From: Amphiduros pacificus
Lineage: Eukaryota; Annelida; Polychaeta; Phyllodocida; Hesionidae
Assembly: GCA_949316495.1 (NCBI GenBank)
Contig: OX439004.1
Span: forward strand, 11,444,536 to 11,508,535
DNA length: 64,000 nt
Reading direction: 5' to 3'
Shown: one piece after another, positions 22,031-34,136 of the stretch
How the letters are laid out: each line of letters opens with the position of its first letter
Numbering within the stretch: position 1 is the first letter of the stretch
Position numbers and translations under genes: made by a program
The notes under the pieces: model-generated
Databases searched by the model: none
Told to the model about the DNA's origin: nothing
Seen by the model: only the letters and a program-made list of their open reading frames with translations

Positions 22031-25000
22031 ATGGGTGAGCATTGCAAGGCAGTGCTGGGAGCAGCCCTGCTGTTAGTGTGCAGTATTCATGGATACCCCA
22101 CTGGTGCCCCAGACAGACCCAGCACCTGTAGGAACCTCAAACCAGGGCATGTGAGAACCACTCCACAAGCAGTACCTCCTCCATTCCATGTAGAACTCAG
22201 CAAGGACTATTACACATCAGGGGAAACACTGCAAGGTAAAAGAGATTAAAAGAAACAAGTTAATTTGCCATTCCAGTAAAGATTTAAAGAGATTTAAAAA
22301 AGACTGGAAGATTTTCATCACAATAGTACTCTTCCATGTGTATAAAATTAAATATGTATACATATAGGTCATGCATACTATTTAGATAAACGTTTAAAAG
22401 TTTTTCATGCAATTAAACTTTTAAGGTTTTAATTTTATTGAAAATAATGTTTATTATTATTTCAGTTACCATTCAAACAGAAAGGGGATTTGAGTTTATA
22501 GGATTCATGATTCAAGGTCGTCGTGCAGACTACAGGTTCAATAGAAACGAGGCCATTGGCTCCTTCACTGTCATTAAAGGCACCAGGGCAATATGCGAGT
22601 CTCCCAAAGGAGTAAGTTCACTGCATCTGCAAACACAAATTATATTCTATTTTAGACATAATATTTGATACTGTGATTAAAGAGATACTTTCTTGTAAAA
22701 TACAATTCATAAATTACATGATTAAATGATCATAGATGCAGAAATACATTGAAATTCATAGACAAAAAAAATATAGTAGTAACCATGGAAACACAAACCA
22801 ACATTAAAAACTAATCTTGCAACCCCCATAAAATATGAGCAAATATTGCATTCACTGTCAATGACGTCATCATGGGGGATTTAATGTATGTGTAATTCAA
22901 GCTGCAATGATCTTCAATTTTCATGAAATTAGTCATAACTTTGTTAATATTAGTCTGATTGCACCAGAATAACACATTTTTCATGTTTTTTACTACTCAC
23001 ATAACCATTCTGCAGTGGGTCTGTTTAAAGACTGAAAATCATCGCATCGCTATTTCAGCTGCTTCCTTCTTTGTCATATTTTTTAACCTGCATTTATATT
23101 CAAAATGTCATATTTCTCCCAAAAAAATCATGTTTCAATAATGCAGTCATATTAACAGAGCCCACAGATCAATGTGCATTATAATTCTCTTCCAAACTAC
23201 AAAAGTGTACCAGGGAAGTGAAAGTTTCCCTTTAAGCATGTCTCACTGGTAAGTGGCCATTTAGCAATCTGGTACAGCTGAGCATTTCTTACATTTGGTT
23301 CACACCATGTCCCATCTTTCCATATGAAATTAAAAAGAATTCACACCTTCCTTAAACATACTAACAGTGTATGGTTAGTATCAATATATTTATGCAACTC
23401 TGTTCTATTGTAGACTGGCAACTTAACAAGGATATATTTTTGTTCTAGGATGCGTTAACCCACACAGATGGCAAGGATGGTAGTGACACTAAGAAGCGGT
23501 CGATCACCCTGGAATGGACGGCCCCCAGTCCTTCAGAAGGACACGTGGAGTTCAGGGTGACGGTCGTGGCTTCCTACGACGTGTATTGGATCGCAGAGAG
23601 GTCACCTGTCCTCACGGATCCCACCGCACCACCACTCCCTCTACCTCCACCTAAGGTATGTTTGTGGCAGTATACTGTATACCGAGAAAAATTCGCGCCT
23701 AGTTATTTTCGCGCCATCGCCGTTTTCGCCAGGTTCGCGCCGTTTTATTTTCGCGAATTTTGGATTTCTAGTACATAATATTATCACAAATTACGCTTTG
23801 CAGGTCGAGAACAGAACAAAACAAAAAATTTCGAAACACTTTGTTTTGACTTTGTTCTCACTGATTCCAGTTATCAGCGTTCACAGTTTTGCATTTCGTC
23901 TTTGTTTCCACTGCTTTGAGTCGTGTCTTCCCTTTTTGATTGTGTTTTAAATGATAAATAAAGGTATTTACCCAATATTATCACAAATTGTTCGAGAACA
24001 GAACAAAACCATCAATCCATTTAAAACGCAATTAAAATCGATCCACGTGTGAAAGCATTTCTGTCAACAAGGGAAGACACGACTCAAAGCAGTGGAAACA
24101 ATGACGAGATGCAAAACTGTGAACGCTGATAATTGAAATCAGTGAGAACAAAGTCAAAACAAAGCATTTCGAAATAATATGTTTTAAATGATATATAAAG
24201 GTATTTACCCAATATTATCACAAATTCGCTTTGCAGGTCAAGAACAGAACAAAACCATCCATTCATTTAACATGCATTACGCAATACTAGCGTGAAAGCA
24301 AATATCGGACAGGCGGACTACTGTCTACACGTGGTTGAATATTTCTTTGTGTATTAACACGCTTTGTTTTGATGCTAAGATCGATATAAACAATAATAAT
24401 TAAAAGCGATATAATGAATATCATTGGCTTTATAATACACAAAGAAATATTCTCCCACGTGTTGGTTGTGACGCTAAGATTAAGGACGTCACGTACATCG
24501 TGTCTTCCCTTTTTGGCAGAAATGCTTTCACACGTGGATCGATCTTAATTGCGTTTTAAATGATAAATAAAGGTATATACATAATATTATCACAAATTGC
24601 GCTTTGCAGGTCGAGAACAAGAATTCACGTCCGCAACACGAGGTGAAGCCAGGGATCCATCATTGCACAATTTATTAATATTTCAATGCGTGTTCATAGA
24701 CTCCAATTGTTTTCGCGCCAAAAATAAGAGCTTGTCCCCGTCACTCCCGCTTTTTAACATGACGACCTCGTATTGCGTAATGCATCTTCAATTTCGCGTC
24801 CATTTAATTTCGCGAATGACGTCCTGGCGCGAATTAACGCGAAAATAAAAAGGTCGCGAAAATTTGTCTGTATACAGTATGTAAGGGACATAAAGGGACA
24901 AAGTGTTGTTCTGTGTCCTGTGTCAGTGGACTAGGATTTGATTCCCTTTTAATCCTTATAAACTAGATCGTCACGGAAAAAGTGGTATTTTTAAAATTGG

Positions 25001-28000
25001 TGATAATATCAATAAATCTTGCCCCATTTAACATGTTAAAAATCATCAGTTTGTGCGCACATTGCAGTCTTATTTTGATGCTAAATTTGAATTTGTAAAG
25101 TTCCACAAATGTTACTTTACACATATTTTCAATAGCACAGTATAGTTTCAAAGATTTTTTTCTTGTTATAAATATAATCCCACCTGTATTCTGAACTACA
25201 AAATCAGAGGACTATCTCTACTTTGTAGTCCAAGACAGGATTGCCAATGGAGCCTATCAACCTTGATAGTTGTGGGAAGAACAAAGGCTGTTACAGGAAC
25301 CCACGCCGCTGTGAGGAGTCCGAGTGTGACGCGGTGGTCTCCTGGGTCGATATGGGAGATCACGTACAGTTTGAACTCAGTGGGGACAGTGATGGATGGG
25401 TGGCAGTAGGATTCTCTGATGACAAACTTATGGTAAGCAAAAACCAAGACCTTTGACAGAGATTTTTTGACGATAGAGATTTTTGTAATCAATGGGTGAT
25501 AAATTAAAGATTGTTTAGCATATGCTTGAAAAGCTCTTTGAATTGATTAAAATGTGAGACATTGAGCATCTCTTGATTGTGTGAATTATTTAGGGCCATG
25601 ATAGTGTGGTGGAGTGTGTCAGGAATGAAGAGATGGACAATATGGTGGAGGTGAGACAGTCCTACAACCTGGATACCAGCAAAATGAATGAAGTCAATGA
25701 ACAGGTCAGACTTAACTTCATATAATAATTTTAATACTTCATGAATTATTGGGAATTTTCTAACGGAAAATTTCAAATTTAATGATGATTTTAAAACATG
25801 ATCAAACTGCACTACTTTACTTCAATGTAAACAAATTAAGCTGTTAATAAACAATTGATTTATTGAAATATGCTTGCAGCCTGACCTTGGGTTGTCAGAG
25901 ATGGAAGGGTATTACAGCAATGGTCGAGTCAAATGCCGCTTCCATAGGACCAAAGTCATGTCCGGAGTTGTTAAAATATTTGATCTCACACATGAATATT
26001 ACATTCTCCTCGCCAAGGGCGATGCTGATGGCAAAGGTAATAAATCATTCATAAAATACATTTTCAAATTTCACATTCTATCTTTTGCAAAATTCATCAC
26101 ATCAAGTAAAGTGATTAATTTTGCAGATAAAAAATTAACTTGTTATGTTGTGTTGAAAAGTAAAAGAATTTTCAGACAATCAAAAGTAATGCTGTGATAC
26201 TCAAATGTATAGCATGCATGTTTTAGTAGTAGTTCATGAAGATATGAAGTGGATCAATTAAATATTATTACAGCTAACAAGGAGATACATACACTCGAGC
26301 CACACAAGTTCCCGATGGTGTCTCCCGTGAAGGTGGCAGTGACAGACAAGGTGGATATCTATGGTCGGGCCAGGTACCCCCTCGTCAAGGCCCACGGTAA
26401 GCCCTAAATCAATCTCTAATAGACTGCAGCTGTGGTAACATCTATAATTGATTCAGTCTACATTTGGTTTTAAGTTGATTGCATTTTATTCAATTCAAGA
26501 GAATGTTTGGCTTAAAGATAATTGCTCAATAGATAGGAAGCCTGTGTCTGATGGATGTTGCTAATTTATAGTTGACATCTCGGTGTTGTGCTTATTCACA
26601 TAAATATAGATATTTTTTTCCCAATAAAATCATGAACAGAAAAATAACAGAGAATATTTCGGTCCCTGTTTGTTTGAGTGACGATGGTGGTGATGGTTAT
26701 TTTCAGGATGTTTGATGATCATCGCCTGGATGATGTCCGCCAGTTTAGCCATCATCATGGCACGCTACTACAAACCAATGTGGCCCAATGACAAGATGTG
26801 TGGACACAGAGTCTGGTTTGCGGTATGTCTTATCTGTCTATTTCCACCTGCTGTACACAGAAGCATGGTGCTTAAAAAAAACTGTTTAGAAATGATAATG
26901 ATTTGTCTATTTCCACCTGCTGTACACAGCTCCAAAATAACTTTTTAGGCATGATAGTGATTTTACAAGCTATAGTCAATGCTTGAGTAGCAGAGCAATA
27001 AAATTTGGCCAAATGTCAAAACTGATCAGTGTCAATAAAATCTTGCAAATTTTCAAATAAAAACAAAAAAGGTGACAAGATAAAGGCTGAAAAGTACATG
27101 ATGAATAATGATTGTCCTGAAATGTAATGTTTTAATTAAAATTTGGCCAAAAAGAAAATTCCTGAAGGTTTTTATTTTCACTCATTTAGTTTTATTATTG
27201 GATGTAGATTGACGTTGTATGTGACTTACAGGTTCACCGTGGCTGTATGGTGCTCTGCATATTATACAGATTGAATGTAGATTGACGTTGTATGTGACTT
27301 ACAGGTTCATCGTGGCTGTATGGTGCTCTGCATATTATACAGATTGAATGTAGATTGACGTTGTATGTGACTTACAGGTTCATCGTGGCTGTATGGTGCT
27401 CTGCATATTATACAGATTGAATGTAGATTGACGTTGTATGTGACTTACAGGTTCATCGTGGCTGTATGGTGCTCTGCATATTATACAGATTGAATGTAGA
27501 TTGACGTTGTATGTGACTTACAGGTTCATCGTGGCTGTATGGTGCTCTGCATATTATACAGATTGAATGTAGATTGACGTTGTATGTGACTTACAGGTTC
27601 ATCGTGGCTGTATGGTGCTCTGCATATTATACAGATTGAATGTAGATTGACGTTGTATGTGACTTACAGGTTCATCGTGGCTGTATGGTGCTCTGCATAT
27701 TATACAGATTGAATGTAGATTGACGTTGTATGTGACTTACAGGTTCATCGTGGCTGTATGGTGCTCTGCATATTATACAGATTGAATGTAGGTTGACGTT
27801 GTATGTGACTTACAGGTTCATCGTGGCTGTATGGTGCTCTGCATATTATACAGATTGAATGTAGGTTGACGTTGTATGTGACTTACAGGTTCATCGTGGC
27901 TGTATGGTGCTCTGCATATTATACAGATTGAATGTAGGTTGACGTTGTATGTGACTTACAGGTTCATCGTGGCTGTATGGTGCTCTGCATATTATACAGA

Positions 28001-30968
28001 TTGAATGTAGATTGACGTTGTATGTGACTTACAGGTTCATCGTGGCTGTATGGTGCTCTGCATGATATGTACCATCCTGGGATTCATCCTCATCTTTGTA
28101 CATGTCGGTGGATATGCTCAAGTAAGTAATCTACTTCTCAGATTTATTTTGAAATAGTATAAATAATGCAAAGAAAAAGCCTTAAAAGTTTTCTTATAAT
28201 GAGACGTAAATCATAATTTTTGTATCTGTTGTATGATCGTAGGTATAGTTATAAAGTTTATGATGTGGAGTGTTTGTGGATATTGCAGATGCCAGATTTA
28301 CCTTCTAAAGCCCATCCACCCCTAGGAATCACAGTCACCGTCCTTGTCATTCTTAATGTAAGTAGTTAATACTTGTAAACTATATGACCCATTTTAAATT
28401 ATCTTACTAAAAATAATTTAGTCATTTCACAATAATTGCAGAACGGTCGAGTGTTTTTTTGTCAGAAATGGTTGTAATTTTTTTTAAATATTTCATAAGA
28501 ATGCATAGATAATTTATGTGTAACATGTTACATTGTGGCGGCAGCCTTTGTTAGCTCTGTGCCGCTGCAAGGAAGAGCACAAGATGCGGCCAGTGTTCAA
28601 CTGGATTCACTGGTTCATAGGCACCGTGGCCTTCGTGCTGCAGAGTAAGTCAGTGTTGTGCCCCACAGATGATTGGTTCATTTTGACCCCTAACATATTA
28701 ATCTACAGCATGAAGACAAATTACCACCAAATTGTTCCTTACCTTATTATACTTAGCAAAAAATATTAACTGTTGTTTTTGCCCAGTTATGTTTTAAAAA
28801 GATATAATGGATGTTGTGAATTATTCCATTATTCAAAAATGAGGGTTTTTTAATTTGTATATTTGTAGGCATGGAAAAATTGCTTAGATTTTTTTTTGTA
28901 TTTCCAGCTGCCCAAATGGAAAGGGTGCTATTGTATCAGGCCCTGTCTGTGCATGTGTGTGGCTGTTTATAAAATTTAGAAATGTTTTCCAATATCCTAT
29001 CACCTTTGTTGGTTACAGGCTGACAATTTGCCCCACCAAATGAAGGCCTACAATGATATTATCAGACTCGACTTTGACTTGTTTTTTGGCAGGGGTTTCT
29101 GGGGTCATGAGTGTTTTACTTTTTATTTTCTCATTGTGAATATTATATATGATGTATCTAAAATATCAGAATGCGCTTATCTTGGAACATGTCTGATTTC
29201 ATTGAATCAGATCAATTATTTCAGTGGCAAGTATTTCTCAATCCCAAACATATCTTCCACCAACATCATGAACAACAAAATATTCTCCACCAAAAAAAAA
29301 AAAAAAATAGCCACATCAGTATTTGAATGGACTCTCTGTATTTTTGTTTGTTTGCCTTTGTTGTTATGCTTGTGCATGCGTGTGTTTTGTAGCCCCTGAT
29401 TGCTCTGTGCCGTCCCAACCCCAAAGCCGGAAGGAGACCCCTATTTAACTGGTTTCACTGGCTGTTTGGCACAGCTGGTCATGTTTTATCAAGTAGGTTT
29501 ACCTTGAGGTTGCACATTTTTCTGAACCTGTTATCTGCATGTGCTTTGTTCATGTTTGCTGTTACCTGATGAATTGGCTGAATTGAAACTGCTTGTTTAT
29601 GTGAGAACCTCATCTGACAAGCAGATAGTGGATTATAATTTCCGTTTCACTCATATTTCACACATTCATGTATAAACAATATTCAACATTCCAAGGATAA
29701 AACGTGAATAATAAAAAGTAGAAAATTATGAGAGTATTGTGATTATCTTAGGAGCCTCATCCATCTTCAAATTTTGATTATGTTGTGATTATGTTTGTCT
29801 GCATCTTCCAGTTTTGATTATGTTGTGATTATGTTTGCAGCCCCGACGCTGTTTATTGGTCTGAGCCTGCCTAAGGCCTTCATCCCGTGGTGGGCCACCT
29901 GGGTGATGGTGGCGTTCTTGCTCTTCCACGTCATCATAGAGCTACTGCTTGAGATACATGGCTGTATCAACGCCAGGAAACAGAAACGTACGATATGATT
30001 TACATTCAGCTCTATGCTATGTCATCATCATTTTTGGCAATTTAACACTCCTATCAAACGTTTTGTGTACAACAATAAAGGCACAGTGAGATTTTAAAGA
30101 AGAAGAAAAATTATGACTCAAACATCCACCAGAGGGCAGGCAGGTGCTGCACATAAAAGATGAAGCTTCATAAATAATATTTAATATGTTTAATGTTTCA
30201 CATGGAATCAGACACTGAGTAAAATGTTTGTCAATTTACTTTGTGAAATGTAATAACTTAAGTTATTGATTGTTTGTGTATTATTGCAGAGCGGCAGATG
30301 GAGCATGAACTGAGGAAAAAGAATGATGCCCGTGGAGAGCTTGATGGCTACGAGCCAGAACCTGTGGTTAGTATCATTCTCTACTCTTGAAACTGCTTTA
30401 AAATCAAAGGAATTACAAACTAGAAGCTCAGGTAAGGAAGTGATTAATGTGGGAAGGGAGCTTGGTGTATTCTTGTATTCAAATAATTTAATTGAGAAAG
30501 GAGGCGAGTTTTGTGTATTGCATTCCTAACCTCAACCCTGAAGCTGAATGAGTGAAAGACAATTCATGCAAGTCTCACATATTAAAGAAATACCTGTTGG
30601 CTACCAATGTGTTTCCCCAAATGCCTTCTAAACGAGTCCTAATTTTACCTGTAAACCAACCCAGTTTCCATATATATTTTGGGTGGGGTAAATCTCTAAA
30701 TAAAAAAATAAACTTGCTTGAAGCATCATATGAAAGACTTTGATGGGAAACCTTCATTTTCCCCTCATAGGCTGAAAGATAGGCTAATAAACAAAACCCA
30801 TAAAATTTAAATTTCATTTATATTTATATGTTTTATTATTTCATTTTAATAAAAGTTTCTTTGCGTTTTCACCAGGGAACGCGTTTCAAGACGATTCTTA
30901 TTTGGATGTACCTAGTGGTTGTGATAGTGCTGGGCCTCGTCATGGTTATCACCATCGCAGCTGCCTAA
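22031..30968 (+). CDS. FRRS1: FRRS1-type ferric-chelate reductase (Reeler-DOMON-cytochrome b561)
   Basis: Coding exons: 22031-22235, 22466-22611, 23449-23655, 25229-25432, 25594-25704, 25880-26036, 26274-26396, 26707-26822, 28035-28121, 28289-28357, then 28545-28644 or 29393-29492, 29841-29987, 30290-30366, 30876-30968. With one alternative exon the frame closes at 1842 nt (613 residues plus stop). Layout: signal peptide 1-22 (AVLGAALLLVCSIHG); Reeler domain about 30-175; DOMON about 200-345 (WVAVGFSDDKLMGHDSVVEC); b561 core about 383-545; C-terminal membrane helix about 589-613. Probable heme histidines are His384 (KAHGCLM), His425 (VHRGCM), His461 (KAHPPLG) and His497 (NWIHW or NWFHW). FRRS1 proteins pass electrons through b561 hemes to ferric iron at a membrane. 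The ATG at 22031 is preferred because it starts the signal peptide; it follows an acceptor at 22015. Confidence 0.93.
22681..23231. mobile_element. 551-bp MITE flanked by TTAA in FRRS1 intron
   Basis: TTAA at 22677-22680 and 23232-23235 flanks terminal inverted repeats AGAGATACTTTC and GAAAGTTTCCCT (10 of 12 match). TTAA target duplication is characteristic of the piggyBac type. No transposase frame, so non-autonomous. A related fragment lies near 35033-35180. Confidence 0.65.
23675..24877. mobile_element. 1.2-kb foldback element with TA flanks and nested palindromes
   Basis: Ends CTGTATAC and GTATACAG are flanked by TA on both sides. About 100 bp at each end are rich in TTCGCG and pair as imperfect inverted repeats. 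Inside, ~100-bp arms near 23840-23936 and 24069-24176 are inverted copies (GAGTCGTGTCTTCCCT against AGGGAAGACACGACTC). A second pair surrounds 24320-24460, and about four direct copies of AATATTATCACAAATT plus CGCTTTGCAGGTC occur. It starts 19 nt after the donor at 23656. No protein is encoded. Confidence 0.75.
26836..26929 (+). repeat. Duplicated acceptor-like sequence at the start of an FRRS1 intron
   Basis: CTATTTCCACCTGCTGTACA followed by CAG occurs twice (ending at 26860 and 26929), just after the donor at 26823. Each copy has a pyrimidine tract and a terminal CAG. Confidence 0.8.
27202..28063 (+). repeat. 73-bp tandem array containing a splice acceptor and exon start
   Basis: The sequence GTGACTTACAG followed by GTTCATCGTGGCTGTATGGT recurs at 27232, 27305, 27378 and so on to 28035: 12 starts at an exact 73-bp period without indels. 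The last is the real exon start; the other 11 end in CTCTGCAT then ATTATACAGATTGA. Differences are few (one C for T in copy 1; GGTTGACG for GATTGACG in some late copies), so the array is young or homogenised. Confidence 0.97.
28545..28644 (+). other. FRRS1: FRRS1 alternative exon A (fifth b561 helix)
   Basis: 100 nt, acceptor GGCGGCAG, donor AGAGTAAGT, enters in phase 0 and leaves in phase 1. It encodes PLLALCRCKEEHKMR, then PVFNWIHWFIGTVAFVLQ. It carries one of the heme-ligand histidines (His497). Mutually exclusive partner of exon B at 29393. Confidence 0.85.
29393..29492 (+). other. FRRS1: FRRS1 alternative exon B (fifth b561 helix)
   Basis: 100 nt, acceptor TTTTGTAG, donor TCAAGTAGGT, same phases as exon A. 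It encodes PLIALCRPNPKAGRR, then PLFNWFHWLFGTAGHVLS. It aligns with exon A without gaps: PL-ALCR at the start and FNW-HW around the heme histidine, with a second histidine (TAGH) unique to B. Confidence 0.85.
29762..29840 (+). repeat. Tandem duplicate of the acceptor tract of the FRRS1 exon at 29841
   Basis: Two adjacent copies (40 and 39 bp) of CATCTTC plus TTTTGATTATGTTGTGATTA. Only the second ends in TTTGCAG; the first ends TTTGTCTG. The second copy also carries an internal TTCCAG at 29805-29810. Confidence 0.85.
30126..30143 (+). promoter_or_regulatory. CTCF-like motif in an FRRS1 intron
   Basis: CCACCAGAGGGCAGGCAG matches the core CCACCAGRGGGC of animal CTCF sites. By-eye match only. 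Confidence 0.4.
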
Positions 30969-33900
30969 AGCATCCCCTCCCCTCACACGAGCATCCCCTC
31001 ACACGAGCATCCCCTCACACCAGCATCCCCTCACATCAGCATACCATCCCATAGGCTATAAGCATGGTGCTACTGGACAAGTGAAACTGCTGGAGACTGC
31101 TGCTACTGCTGTATGGGCCAAAGAAACGATCAACTCTCACTGCATCTGAACTTGTACTTTTAGTTCTGTGATGGATACATAGGTGGATGGTGTAAAATGT
31201 TTATCATTTAGTATCCAGAGGTAATTCTTTATGAACATCAAGGTTTGTTCCAAAAATTAGCACAAATAACAAAAATAAAGGACAAAGGAATGATTGTTTC
31301 CATGGTTACTTGCTTTGGTGTTGAGTGATCTATCAAGAATTGTCCCCCATCCAACAAAGTAAGAGAACTTCAAAGCTTGTCTCTTCTATCAATTCATCCA
31401 TCTATGCATTCAGAATTATGATTGTTAGCTGAAAAAAAACAAACTCAAAGTCTCGAATCACTTTGATGCTAAACTTTGCATTACTATTTTGACCTCACAA
31501 ATAAAGTCAAGATTAATTTGGTTTGTTAGTGTGACAAAACTTTCCAGACTTTGAAGGGCTTCCCTCCACATCAGTATCTCTGACAAGCTCAATGTTTACT
31601 TGTCGATGACATGAGGTCACAGCCAACTTTGCTGTACTATTTTGAGCAGCTCAACGATTTCTATCAATTCCTTTATGTGTTATTAGTAATATCCTAGGTT
31701 TATTTTTTATTAGTCTATGGTGAAAAGAAATACTGAAGAAATGTATGATGAAAAGTGATTAATTACCAGTTTATGGTAAAAAGTGATTATATTTAAATTT
31801 ATAGTTAGCTAACTATGATTATATAGGAATCTATGGTGAAATACAGTGATATTGGAGTCCATAGGTTATAAATCATGTTTCAGTTGTTAAGCTGATTGTG
31901 CACAGTGTTTGCCTTACACCATCTTCAAATTGTACACCATTCTTAAACCAGGAAGGTCAGTTAATTACAGAAATCCACATATTACTAGCTAAAATTAGCA
32001 AAAGGTTTTTGAGATTTTTTTTATCTATCAGAAAAGATCTGATTTTTTGTCATAAGTATTAAATCTCATTTGTATGCAAGAGATCTTGTGAAACAGTTCT
32101 TAAGTAATATATGTATATAATGGGAAAATCTGTTTTAATTTATAAAGAGAAATAGGTGTTTTGGTCATTTTTGCCCAATCTGCTAGAATGCTAGAATAAC
32201 CAGATTAGATTTTGAGTAGAAAAAATGAATGTAGAATGAACATTATTAGTCCTATTTTGTTTTGCATGCTTGTCTCTTTAAAAAGAGATATTTTTTATAT
32301 TCATTGTTATTTAACAGTAAAAAAAATGGGAAATACAAAAGATACTCATGCAAGAAAAACGTTTTATGATCAACAAATGTATTACAAAAGAAACAACACA
32401 ATTTTACAGCTAAATGTAGTACAAGTTAACTTGCTTATACAATTTTATTTATTTATTCATATATAATCTATATAATTATGACAGAAATCATAAATTGGAA
32501 TCTGAAATCTTCAGGCATATACTATTCAAACCATTTTTTAAAAATGTTTCATTGGATTATTTAGTTCCTTGTTATTTTCTAGATTTGTTTGGTTCATAAA
32601 AAGTTTTATTTTAAGTGTATATTTAAAATGAATATCTGCTATCCAACATGCATATGAATACACAAAGATTATATTCACAAAATATCAGTTTCAACTACTT
32701 ATGCACAGATATGTGCAGCTTGTCTTATCATTATTTTTATATGTATATATAAACATTATTAAATATGCTATTGACATGCATAATATACCACACGTACGTA
32801 GTATAACATATACTTGCTTGGTAATAGTGGTTTCCGTGCAGCATACTATATAGGAGTGCATAATCAATGTAGGAACGATATCTTCACTTTATGATGTGAC
32901 AGGCATGATATCATTGGTGCTATTATTATTATATCTACTCATATTTATATTTGTCTTTTATTAGCATATATTTATTTCATGAAAATAAGCTTTTATTGAG
33001 AGTCCGTTTTTTATCTGAGGTAACAATAACGTGAAAAAAATGTTTTTGTAAGCGTTGCAATTTTTAAATATTTAAGATACTTGTAATTCTAAAATCATAA
33101 ATTTGCGTATGACAAGGGAAATTGGTCCATCAGATGTGCATGCGGTTAGATTTACATATATAATTTTTTTTGCAATCATCTTAAACCATAAGTGTCAAAC
33201 TACAAGTAAATCAAAGACTTAAAAACACCAAGACACCTTTACACAGATCAGTGATATAAATTCACAAACATGAAAGGCTTTTTGTTTGTATGAGCACAAT
33301 ATACGCGAACAAAGGTTAATTCTACTTTAGATGCAGAAATCTATTCTTGTATGGGAAGTAACAATCTTTAAATGTGATAGCCTCATACAACAACTTCCCA
33401 TGTTGGACAAGATGGAAATGATTTTGGAAGTTAGATTCTGCTATCAGTACAATGTTAATTCAGCAATGCCATTCTATTTTTAAAAGTGTTTAAATTATCT
33501 TTCACTAGGAAAAATAGTTCAAGATCTATTTCTTTGAACTAAAATGATTTGGTTTGTTGAGATTACTACACTTATGTGAGTAATATTGACTGGTATGACC
33601 TTAGAAAGAGTAAAGATCTGTGTTACCGAGTCACATAGAATATAGGAATGACCGCTAAGAATATTATGAGTAATACCCTTGTTATGAATACTCTTTGTAG
33701 TTTGCTTTATATTAAAATCTCAGCATCATTTTTAAATGATCAGTTTTATACCAGACATAAAAATGCATTTGAATTTGTATTTAAAATCTATAATAAATGT
33801 AATTTGTTTACAATATTTAAATATATTCTTTTTGTTTATATTTATGTGTGTATTATCATTTTGTTTGTATCCCATCAGAATTAGTTTAACTTTTATAATT

Positions 33901-34136
33901 AGAATAAAATTGGGTGCTTAATTTTTCATACAATTTGTAGTGGAATCAGATGAAAAAAATTATGAATGAAGTTGTATTCTTCAAAGGAAAACTTATGTGT
34001 CATGTAGGAAGTCATAAACTTAAGTTTAGGAGGAACACTAAACAAAATTCCAATCCAAAACAAGGTAAATGATGCCTGACACTGAATATGGTAATGTACA
34101 AAGATTTTACTGATTGACATAAATTATTGAGAAGAG
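30969..34136 (+). other. FRRS1 3'UTR and following intergenic DNA
   Basis: After the TAA (30966-30968) come about four 17-bp repeats of AGCATCCCCTCACACG (to about 31045). Polyadenylation signals AATAAA are at 31274-31279 and 31500-31505. The rest, to 34136, is very AT-rich without recognisable genes. Confidence 0.5.

Noticed and set aside
25241-25456. Separate small gene for the Cys-rich DOMON start
   Set aside because: It is an internal FRRS1 exon (25229-25432) that joins in frame on both sides.
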